Shown one piece after another: positions 1 through 5,905 of a stretch of 35,865 nucleotides of DNA (positions are counted from its first letter, which is position 1; each line of letters opens with the position of its first letter). The stretch spans positions 1 to 35,865 of the forward strand of contig JAEZSL010000341.1 in the NCBI GenBank assembly GCA_023443925.1, written 5' to 3'. Position numbers and translations under genes: made by a program. This stretch comes from Bacillota bacterium (lineage in GTDB: Bacteria; Bacillota_A; Clostridia; Lachnospirales; Lachnospiraceae). Under the pieces are notes generated by a model. It worked only from the letters and a program-made list of their open reading frames with translations, was not told the origin of the DNA and made no database searches.

Positions 1-1
1 G

Positions 2-574
2 GATTTAACCATAGAGTACCATTTAGAAAAATTTGAATACTTATGCGGCAGGCTTAAGGGGTATACCGATGTCTGCTCCATCAGTTTCGTGGATATCTAC
101 AGTAAATTAAGTAAGACAGTTAAAAACCGAATCCTCCGGGAAATAACAGGAGATGAAATGCACCGGCTTACAAAAGGTTTCGCAGATATTAGCAGAAAGT
201 ATGGAATTGAACTGCGTTCCTGTTGTGAAAATATCAATTTATCGGACTATGGGCTAAAACCGGCCAGATGTATTGATAAGGCTCTGATAGAAAAGATCTG
301 TGGCTGCCGCCTTACAGCCAAACCGGAGCTAAACCAGCGGGAAGGCTGTGTCTGCATCCAGAGTATAGATATTGGTGCATACAACACCTGTCTGCATGGA
401 TGTATCTACTGTTATGCCAATTACAGCCACCAGGCGGTGGAGAGTAACAGCAGTAAGCATGATCCAATGGGGGATATTTTAATTGGTGCTGTAAACAAAG
501 ATGAGAAAGTGAATCTTAGAAAAATGCAATCTTTAAAGAATTATAATTACAGCTTTTTACCGGAAAATGAATAA
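2..574 (+). CDS. DUF1848 family protein, C-terminal part (5' end outside window)
   Basis: The reading frame is open from the first bases of the window, so the gene starts upstream; the GTG at 89 is internal, not a start. The visible 190 residues end in a cysteine-rich block with CVCIQSIDIGAYNTC followed by HGCIYCYANYS, then a conserved-looking HDP segment. This arrangement is what I recognise as the C-terminal signature of DUF1848 proteins, whose biochemical role is unknown. The GCxYCYA cluster suggests metal or Fe-S binding, but that is inference. Several cysteines precede the block (SCC near the middle, CGC). The gene ends at TAA and is followed by a promoter for the next gene. The family call is fairly sure; function is unknown. 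Confidence 0.75.
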   Translation, partial: DLTIEYHLEKFEYLCGRLKGYTDVCSISFVDIYSKLSKTVKNRILREITGDEMHRLTKGFADISRKYGIELRSCCENINLSDYGLKPARCIDKALIEKICGCRLTAKPELNQREGCVCIQSIDIGAYNTCLHGCIYCYANYSHQAVESNSSKHDPMGDILIGAVNKDEKVNLRKMQSLKNYNYSFLPENE

Positions 575-590
575 GTGAAAAATAAATTTT

Positions 591-618
591 CGGACAGTGC
601 GGTCTTACGGTTTATACT
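591..618 (+). promoter_or_regulatory. Probable sigma-A promoter for the 664-1389 membrane protein gene
   Basis: CGGACA (591-596; matches four of six consensus -35 bases), a 16-nt spacer, then TATACT (613-618). Transcription would start near 625, about 40 nt before the ATG. It lies just after the stop of the DUF1848 gene. Confidence 0.45.
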
Positions 619-663
619 GGAAGCATAACTATTTAGTATTAGAAAGGAGCCTTGGGAAAATAT

Positions 664-1389
664 ATGAAAACGGGAAAAAGTTTGTCGGTATTCTTATTGC
701 TGCTGATATGTATATCATCCTTTAATACCTTGATCTGCTACGGGAATTCGGCCGAACCTCCGTCTATTGTTATAATCGTACCAGGTGCCCCGAAGGATCT
801 GAAAATAAGTGTAGCCGCAGGAGGAACCGTTCTTAATACAAGGAAAACCGGGTATGCCCTGGAAACCCACTTTTCTCTTTATTCTCTGAAATTAAGCAAG
901 GAAACCTATACCTTAAAAGTAAAGAGTAATGTGAAGGCTATGGACTATACCATTACCACGGCAAAACCCCTTGAACGTTATAATAATGTGTATACACTGG
1001 ATTTAAAGCAGCAAAAATTATCTGCCGGTAAATCTATGGGAAGATCTGTTTTGCTGGTAACTCTCCGGGTAATGCTTACCCTGCTTATAGAGGCGGGGGT
1101 GTTTTACATATTTGGCTTCCGGGAAAAAAGATCCTGGCTTATATTTGTTCTGATTAATTTAATTACCCAGGGATTTTTAAATATCTGGATTAATAACTCG
1201 GTACCATCAGGTTATCAGTTATATTTCGGAATGCTTTTTGCGGAAGTGCAAATTTTTATTGTAGAGGCCATATTATTTGTCCTGTTTTTGAAGGAACACA
1301 AACGGGGCCGTAAAATCTGGTATGCGTTGATATCCAATCTCGTAAGCTTTCTTGCCGGAGGGTATCTGATATCGCTGTTATCCTTCTGA
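664..1389 (+). CDS. Secreted/membrane protein with four C-terminal TM helices, function unknown
   Basis: I do not recognise a named family. From ATG 664 the protein has 241 residues. It has a Sec signal-like N-terminus (MKTGKSLSVFLLLLICIS), then about 105 residues predicted outside the membrane that look beta-rich, then four hydrophobic segments at roughly residues 130-150, 157-175, 187-210 and 220-240. The start is uncertain. A TTG at 652 lies only 2 nt from the AAAGGAG at 643-649, while ATG 664 lies 14 nt from it; I prefer the ATG because it begins the signal peptide. It is transcribed alone, with a hairpin at 1407-1431 behind it. Similar small proteins (lumenal domain plus a few helices) are common but uncharacterised in Clostridia. 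Confidence 0.7.
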   Translation: MKTGKSLSVFLLLLICISSFNTLICYGNSAEPPSIVIIVPGAPKDLKISVAAGGTVLNTRKTGYALETHFSLYSLKLSKETYTLKVKSNVKAMDYTITTAKPLERYNNVYTLDLKQQKLSAGKSMGRSVLLVTLRVMLTLLIEAGVFYIFGFREKRSWLIFVLINLITQGFLNIWINNSVPSGYQLYFGMLFAEVQIFIVEAILFVLFLKEHKRGRKIWYALISNLVSFLAGGYLISLLSF

Positions 1390-1406
1390 TTAAACTATAT
1401 AAGTGA

Positions 1407-1431
1407 TACAGAAAATAGATCATTTTCTGTA
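1407..1431 (+). terminator. Hairpin after the membrane protein gene
   Basis: Perfect 10-bp stem TACAGAAAAT / ATTTTCTGTA with a 5-nt loop, 18 nt after the stop codon at 1389. The tail is A/T mixed rather than a pure T run, so termination may be inefficient. Confidence 0.5.
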
Positions 1432-1465
1432 ATAAAATTAGTATCTTGGATTTCATATGAAATAT

Positions 1466-1590
1466 AAAACAAGGGAATAAAAACAAGGGAATAAAAACAA
1501 GGGAATAAAAATCAAGGGATTATAAATCAAGGGAATTAAAATCAAGAGAATAAAAATCACGAGAATATAAATCACAAGAATAAAAATCAC
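1466..1590. repeat. Minisatellite of about nine 14-16 nt units
   Basis: Head-to-tail degenerate units of the type AAAATCAAGGGAATA. The first three units carry ACAAGGGAAT almost unchanged, and later units drift to TCAAGGGAAT, TCAAGAGAAT, TCACGAGAAT and TCACAAGAAT. The last unit runs into the bidirectional terminator at 1585. There is no open frame across it. The array lies between two convergent genes. Confidence 0.85.
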
Positions 1591-1623
1591 CAGGTTTTTG
1601 AAATAATCAAAAATCTGGTGATT
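1585..1623 (-). terminator. Bidirectional Rho-independent terminator (AKR gene and + strand)
   Basis: Stem of about 17 bp (AATCACCAGGTTTTTGA paired with TCAAAAATCTGGTGATT), loop AATAA. On the minus strand it is followed by a T-rich tail, so it can end the aldo/keto reductase transcript. On the plus strand the tail is TTATTTA. Confidence 0.75.
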
Positions 1624-1698
1624 TTATTTATGTACTATACCGTACGGAATATTACCGCAATAAACTTAAGTTTTTTGTATACGAGGCATTTACAGAGA

Positions 1699-2811
1699 TT
1701 AATAAATATCTCTTGCCTCCAGCTTATAGTCCGTTATGGAAAGCTTCCGGATAATATCAATGCCATAAGGACATTTTGGCATACAGACGCCGCATTTCGT
1801 ACAGCTGTCGGCTTTTACTTCTAACCTGGAATAGGCTTTTATAGCCAGCTCTTTGTTGCCGAACCAGAAGCGCAGCCTTTCCTTTAAGGCATAATCCGAA
1901 GCATTGGTCACGGAGCCGTCACCCATCTGCCGGTCGAAATAACCTTCACATTTAAATATTTCGGGGATTGACAGTCCTTCCGGACATGGCAGGCATTTAT
2001 TACATTGTCTGCACACATAATCACCTAATTCGGGTGCCTCTTTATACAAAAGCTCCGTATCCTCCTGTGTCATAGGTTTAAAATTCTGAACATATTTTAA
2101 ATCCGTTTCTAACATTTCCCGGGTATTAATACCGGTTACCACTACGGAGACCGGCTGGCTTAAGGCGTACTGAAAACCTTTTTCGGCAGAACGCCAAAGC
2201 AGACCGTCTGCAATTGGCTTCATAAGTATAACTGCAGTTTCCTTCTCTAAAGCCAGAGGCAGCAGTTCATTCTGGATTTCCGGATAATTAAAATGGTCGT
2301 AATAATTGATGGTAGTCATAACAGCGTCAAAAGGATACTCCTTTAGTGCCCGGATTAGCACATCCGGCTGGCCGTGCATGGATACGCCGATATGCTTTAT
2401 CTTACCCTCCGCTTTGGCTTTTATGGCACCCTCCAAGGCACCCTTGGGACCCAAAATGATGTCCAATTCCTCCATAGTTCCCACCGCATGCATGATAAAA
2501 AGATCCACATGATCGGTTTGAAGGTTTTTTAAACTTCTGTCCAGGGAGGCCAGGCATTTATCCATGGTTCTTTCCCCTGTTTTGGTTGCCAGTATGAATT
2601 CATCCCTTCTGTGGGACACACTATGACCGATTTTGCGTTCCGATTCCCCATTGCCGTAGCTGGCAGCTGTTTCGATGTAGTTGCCGCCGGCATCCAGATA
2701 ACTGTTTAACAGATATTCTGCTTCCGTAACCGGAATTTCCAGAAGATGAAATCCTCCGAAGCCCAAAATTGAAGTTTTAAGTCCGGTTTTTCCAAATGCC
2801 CTTTTTTCCAT
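1699..2811 (-). CDS. Aldo/keto reductase with C-terminal double 4Fe-4S domain
   Basis: The 370-aa protein has an N-terminal TIM-barrel AKR domain (residues about 1-245) and a ferredoxin-like tail. Catalytic residues visible are Y52 (ETAASYGNGESE), K77 (LATKTG) and H108 (DLFIMHAV). The usual catalytic Asp position carries Glu (E47). The tail has C267-x2-C270-x2-C273-x2-C276 and C337-x2-C340-x2-C343-x3-C347-P, two clusters of ligands typical of 4Fe-4S centres. This domain pair is well known in anaerobes as an NAD(P)H- or ferredoxin-linked oxidoreductase family of unknown physiological substrate. The start is set by GGAGGAC a few bases upstream of ATG. The gene is monocistronic and ends at a strong hairpin. 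The family call is secure; the substrate is unknown. Confidence 0.9.
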   Translation of the reverse strand: MEKRAFGKTGLKTSILGFGGFHLLEIPVTEAEYLLNSYLDAGGNYIETAASYGNGESERKIGHSVSHRRDEFILATKTGERTMDKCLASLDRSLKNLQTDHVDLFIMHAVGTMEELDIILGPKGALEGAIKAKAEGKIKHIGVSMHGQPDVLIRALKEYPFDAVMTTINYYDHFNYPEIQNELLPLALEKETAVILMKPIADGLLWRSAEKGFQYALSQPVSVVVTGINTREMLETDLKYVQNFKPMTQEDTELLYKEAPELGDYVCRQCNKCLPCPEGLSIPEIFKCEGYFDRQMGDGSVTNASDYALKERLRFWFGNKELAIKAYSRLEVKADSCTKCGVCMPKCPYGIDIIRKLSITDYKLEARDIY

Positions 2812-2859
2812 AATGTCCTCCTTAATAGAATCGCTTTTAAAAATTTACCAATGAAGAGA

Positions 2860-2907
2860 AATAACCCGGATTCATTTCCGGATTATTCTTCTGATATCTT
2901 TATTATA
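2860..2907 (-). promoter_or_regulatory. -10 box and leader hairpin upstream of the aldo/keto reductase
   Basis: On the minus strand a TATAAT lies at 2907-2902 with no convincing -35. Downstream in the presumed 5' UTR is a 10-bp hairpin, AATAATCCGG / CCGGGTTATT (2887-2860), about 50 nt before the start codon. It could be a leader control element; no T run follows, so it is not a simple terminator. Confidence 0.35.
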
Positions 2908-3117
2908 GTATAAGAAAAATTAGAAAGAAACATGATAACTGTATAAAAAAATGAGCTGTTCTTTAGTAAATATCATGATAGAGTTAAGTCTATACCTGGC
3001 GTTTTTAAACGAATAAACAACTTTTTTTATTAAACAGCAGTTATATATGAAACCACATGATTTTACGGGAAAAAGGGAATGATAATACGGTAACCGGAAT
3101 CAGATTTAGAAAGGATG

Positions 3118-3152
3118 GTTAGGTTGAAAAAATAAAAGAATGTTTTTTCAAC
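3118..3152 (+). repeat. Isolated first hairpin unit (TTAGGTTGAAAAA...TTTTTTCAAC)
   Basis: Same opening motif as the repeat leader that starts at 3200. The stem GTTGAAAAAA / TTTTTTCAAC is 10 bp with a 10-nt loop. It precedes the full element by 82 nt and is absent before the 16975 copy. The remaining bases of the 2812-3199 gap are AT-rich, and I see no gene in them. Confidence 0.7.
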
Positions 3153-3199
3153 TACTGATTATTGAATAATTAATCGAAGATTAAATATTCACGAAAGAA

Positions 3200-3365
3200 G
3201 TTAGGTTGAAAAACGAAATACAGTTTTTCAACATCTTGATTTATACGTGCGCTTAAGCGCATAGATGGGAGTTAGGTTGAAAAATAAATTTTTCAATCGC
3301 AAGTTTGTGCTTGCGCACCACAAACTTGATATGCACAAAGAGCGTGTGCAAGAATAGAGGTTAAT
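3200..3365 (+). repeat. Repeat leader element, copy A (about 165 nt, multi-hairpin)
   Basis: Nearly identical to 16975-17141, with about five substitutions and two single-base indels. Order of structures: hairpin GTTGAAAAAC / GTTTTTCAAC (3205-3232); palindrome GTGCGCTTAAGCGCAT (3247-3262); hairpin GGTTGAAAAA / TTTTTCAATC (3275-3298); hairpin CAAGTTTGTG / CACAAACTTG (3300-3328); small stem TGCACA / TGTGCA (3332-3350). It ends with AGAGG, the ribosome binding site of the gene at 3366. I do not recognise it as a known RNA family. Confidence 0.85.
3277..3357 (+). CDS. Possible 26-codon leader peptide inside repeat copy A
   Basis: TTG start with GGGAG five bases upstream, then 26 codons beginning (M)KNKFFNRKFVLAHH and ending MHKERVQE, with stop TAG overlapping the TAGAGG ribosome binding site of the 3366 gene. 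In the other copy the same frame is intact, with two synonymous changes and one Val/Ala change and no indels, while the rest of the element has two indels. The peptide is basic and matches nothing I know. Against it: the same bases form stable hairpins, so the frame may be incidental. Confidence 0.35.
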   Translation: MKNKFFNRKFVLAHHKLDMHKERVQE

Positions 3366-3581
3366 ATGTGGAAAAAGGAAGAAAATACAGATATTAAAAT
3401 TACCACCACCAACAACAATAGGATTCAGGATCAGATAAAAGCGGACAAAGAGAAAGACTTGATAAAAGGTGCCTCGGCCATTGTACCCAGGGCAGGCTAT
3501 TATCCGCAGAATGAGTGTAATCCCGATAATGGTGCTTTCTTTGAAGAAAGAAGCAATCCTTTAAGCAGTAAAGGAAATTAA
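3366..3581 (+). CDS. Small hydrophilic protein, 71 aa, unknown
   Basis: The ATG sits 5 nt after AGAGG supplied by the repeat leader. The product is charged and soluble-looking (MWKKEENTDIKITTTNNN at the start; PRAGYYPQNE near the middle), with one Cys, no membrane segment and no motif I recognise. A good terminator follows 4 nt after the stop, which supports a real transcription unit. The gene's only visible translation signal comes from the repeat element. It could be a remnant or an accessory peptide gene. No function is proposed. Confidence 0.5.
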   Translation: MWKKEENTDIKITTTNNNRIQDQIKADKEKDLIKGASAIVPRAGYYPQNECNPDNGAFFEERSNPLSSKGN

Positions 3582-3583
3582 AA

Positions 3584-3622
3584 AAAGGCAGTAACTGCCC
3601 ATATAGGACAGTTACTGCTGTA
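3584..3622 (+). terminator. Terminator of the 71-aa gene, shared with the convergent LysR gene
   Basis: GCAGTAACTG / CAGTTACTGC stem with an 11-nt loop between convergent genes. It is preceded by an A run (T run on the minus strand) and so works best as the terminator of the minus-strand MBL-VOC-LysR operon. Its right arm overlaps the 3' end of the LysR coding region. Confidence 0.65.
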
Positions 3623-4496
3623 TTAATTGCTCGATAAAATATTTGGCGGCGGATGACAACGGAATATTACCATTATAGGCAGCCACCAGCTTTCTTGTGG
3701 GAAGTGATTCCTGGACTTTTATGGTAATCAGCTTTGAGTTGCTGTCTCTTAAGCAAAAGTCGGGGATAAAGGCAATTCCAAGACCAATCTTCGCCAGATC
3801 AATAAGCAGATCATTGCTGTTTAATTCAATGGCAGGAACCAGATCCAGGGAATGCTGCAAAAAGAGATTATGAAGAAACTCGCTGGTGGTGGAATGTTTT
3901 GTTAACATTAGAATGGGAAATTCCAATAACTCCTCCAGGGAATAAGGCTCTTCCTTAATAGGGAAAAAATCTGCATTGCCGATAAAAACATCCTGGAACT
4001 CCAGGATAGGTTCAATATACATACTGTTTACCAGAGAGGAATTGGGGGAATTGGTAACGATGATATCAACTTCATTGGTCTCCAGCATCTTGGCACATTG
4101 AAAGGAAGTACCATTGGTTACTTTAATATGAATCTCAGGATACCTGCGGTGGAAATCCTCCAAAAAAGGAACCAGATAATAGCGGCAGATGGTATCACTG
4201 GCACCCAGCCGCAGCTGGCTCTCACCCAGGGCGGCAGCTTCTAAGAGCTGGTTTTCTCCTCTGCTGATCAAATTTATGGCAGGTTCAATATGTTTAAATA
4301 AAAGCTCTCCCTCTTTTGTCAGGGTAACCTTTTTGGTGCTTCGTATGAACAAGGTCTGACCTAGATTCGTTTCTAATACTTTAATTGACTGACTCACGGC
4401 GGACTGAGATATAAAAAGTGATGCGGCGGCTTCTGAAAAACTTAAGGTTTTAGCCACAAAATAAAACACTTTATATAATTCATAATTTATATCCAT
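3612..4496 (-). CDS. LysR-family transcriptional regulator
   Basis: A 294-aa LTTR of normal length. The N-terminal winged HTH (residues about 4-62) includes SFSEAAASLFISQSAVSQSI, and the C-terminal periplasmic-binding-like effector domain spans about 88-290. The start is ATG 4496, which has AAAGGAG at a 7-nt spacing. An in-frame ATG at 4520 overlaps the stop of the upstream gene (ATGA) but has no ribosome binding site, so I reject it. It is the last gene of the minus-strand MBL-VOC-LysR operon, 20 nt after the VOC gene, which suggests it senses something that operon handles. The ligand cannot be deduced. Confidence 0.9.
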   Translation of the reverse strand: MDINYELYKVFYFVAKTLSFSEAAASLFISQSAVSQSIKVLETNLGQTLFIRSTKKVTLTKEGELLFKHIEPAINLISRGENQLLEAAALGESQLRLGASDTICRYYLVPFLEDFHRRYPEIHIKVTNGTSFQCAKMLETNEVDIIVTNSPNSSLVNSMYIEPILEFQDVFIGNADFFPIKEEPYSLEELLEFPILMLTKHSTTSEFLHNLFLQHSLDLVPAIELNSNDLLIDLAKIGLGIAFIPDFCLRDSNSKLITIKVQESLPTRKLVAAYNGNIPLSSAAKYFIEQLIQQ

Positions 4497-4516
4497 GGGG
4501 AGTCTCCTTTCTTTTG

Positions 4517-4885
4517 TCATCTGGTGGGAATAATTTCCAGCCAGTAACCATCCGGATCATTTATAAAGTAAATACCCATGGCGGTATTTTCATAACAGAT
4601 ACAGTTCATTTCCTTGTGTTTATTATAAGCGGCATCAAAGTCATCGACTACAAAGGCCAGATGGAATTCATTATCACCAAGATCATAAGGATGATCCCAG
4701 TCGCTGAGCCAGGTTAATTCAAGCAGATGAGAGGTCTCGTTATCGCCCAGGAATACGATGACAAAACTGCCGTCCTCCGGTTCGATTTTTCTTGTAACCT
4801 TAAGGTCCAGCGCTTCTTCATAGAATCGAATGGATTTATCCAGGTTAAGTACATTCAGGTTATTGTGTGCAAATTTAAATTTCAT
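4517..4885 (-). CDS. VOC-family glyoxalase I-like protein
   Basis: This 122-aa protein has the two beta-alpha-beta-beta-beta repeats of the vicinal oxygen chelate fold. The likely metal ligands are all present: H7, E56 (LLELTW), H75 (EFHLAF) and E117 (YWLEIIP). The LELTW...YDLGDNEFHLAF stretch closely resembles bacterial lactoylglutathione lyase GloA. The known reaction of that family is isomerisation of the methylglyoxal-thiol hemithioacetal. Clostridia usually lack glutathione, so another thiol or another substrate is likely; that is inference. It lies 25 nt downstream of an MBL-fold hydrolase, an arrangement reminiscent of glyoxalase I with a metallohydrolase. GGAG lies 9 nt before the ATG. 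Confidence 0.85.
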   Translation of the reverse strand: MKFKFAHNNLNVLNLDKSIRFYEEALDLKVTRKIEPEDGSFVIVFLGDNETSHLLELTWLSDWDHPYDLGDNEFHLAFVVDDFDAAYNKHKEMNCICYENTAMGIYFINDPDGYWLEIIPTR

Positions 4886-4910
4886 ATGATCTTACTCCAA
4901 TCTGCGTGCA

Positions 4911-5681
4911 TCAGCACACGTTAAATATCTGTCCTTCTTCTTTTATATCCACAACCCGGTTAAAATATTCCTTTGCTTTCTCCATATTTTTTAATTTACT
5001 AATTACAGAATAATCTTTCCAGAAATGCATGGGAAATGCAAGTTTCGTCCTGGTTGTTTTCATAAAATAATCAAATCCCCACCAAAAGCGGTCTTCCTGT
5101 CTTGGGTCTAAGGGAACAAAAGCAATATCGAACTCCCGGTCCTTTATTCTGGCCATCTCTTTTTGAAAACGATTGGTCATATCCATATATTCGTCCTGTG
5201 TTTCGCCATCCCAGGACCACCAGTTTAAATCTCCGGCGTGATAAATTACGTGATTGTCTAAGTTAATAATAAATGCGATGCCTTCATCGGTAGAAGCAAG
5301 TGTTTCTACCAGGAGACTAAAATCCTTAGCAGCAGAAGGGTCTGCTAAAGCATCTCCCTTTTTAAGAACCGGTAGGGTAACGGATTCATTTTTCCCAAGC
5401 ATACGGATGTGCTTTCGGGTCGATTCCGGAATCTGTTTTTTATCCATGTAGGCTTCATCCATTCGTATATCGTTGGATAAAACAAAGGTAATGCGGGGGT
5501 ATGTCTTAGCCAGTTCAAAAATAGCCAGATCAAAATGATCCTGGTGCTTATGGCTGGCAAAAACGAAAATATGTTTCCTGTTGTCAAACTGAGGGATATT
5601 CCCCTTAAAATAATCAAAAAGCAAAACCACATCTTCTGATTCCACACTGAAACAGCTATGATGTATATAAGTTATCTGCAT
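4911..5681 (-). CDS. MBL-fold metallohydrolase
   Basis: A 256-aa protein with the metallo-beta-lactamase-fold motif SHKHQDHF (H44, H46, D48, H49), a later YHAGDLNWW (H148, D151) and a C-terminal MHFW histidine (H219), enough to bind two metals. The compact fold and the HxHxDH near residue 45 resemble the UlaG-like branch more than the classical glyoxalase II branch. Cytoplasmic, with no signal peptide. It is the first gene of the operon with the VOC protein and LysR regulator. AGGAGGT lies 8 nt before the ATG. The substrate is unknown; a role in aldehyde or thioester detoxification with the neighbouring VOC enzyme is a guess from context. Confidence 0.85.
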   Translation of the reverse strand: MQITYIHHSCFSVESEDVVLLFDYFKGNIPQFDNRKHIFVFASHKHQDHFDLAIFELAKTYPRITFVLSNDIRMDEAYMDKKQIPESTRKHIRMLGKNESVTLPVLKKGDALADPSAAKDFSLLVETLASTDEGIAFIINLDNHVIYHAGDLNWWSWDGETQDEYMDMTNRFQKEMARIKDREFDIAFVPLDPRQEDRFWWGFDYFMKTTRTKLAFPMHFWKDYSVISKLKNMEKAKEYFNRVVDIKEEGQIFNVC

Positions 5682-5831
5682 TGGTATACCTCCTAACTTA
5701 CTTACTGTCTATTATTCTACCTCAAACACAGGGATTTGTATAGATGGATTATGGCAATCAGAGGAAAACAAATCGGAATAACAGGCATTATTGTATTAGT
5801 ACTCCTTATTAAAAGATTAATATTTATTAAT

Positions 5832-5860
5832 TTAATTTATAAAACGGATTATGCTATAAT
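5832..5860 (+). promoter_or_regulatory. purL promoter (extended -10)
   Basis: TGCTATAAT (5852-5860) is an extended -10 box; the -35 position at a 17-nt spacing (TTAATT, 5832-5837) is weak. The start would be near 5867, giving a leader of about 40 nt, too short for a purine riboswitch, and none is seen. Confidence 0.6.
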
Positions 5861-5905
5861 ATTAGCAGAAACTAAAATGTTATAAAGTCTGAAAGGATAC
5901 CGAAT

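Noticed and set aside
1466..1590. CRISPR-like array
   Set aside because: Units are directly adjacent 14-16 nt repeats without spacers, and no cas genes are present.
1618..1824. 68-aa plus-strand frame
   Set aside because: Starts inside the terminator and runs antisense into the aldo/keto reductase gene.
5682..5905. Purine riboswitch before purL
   Set aside because: The leader from the likely start is only about 40 nt and no conserved purine-aptamer core is visible.
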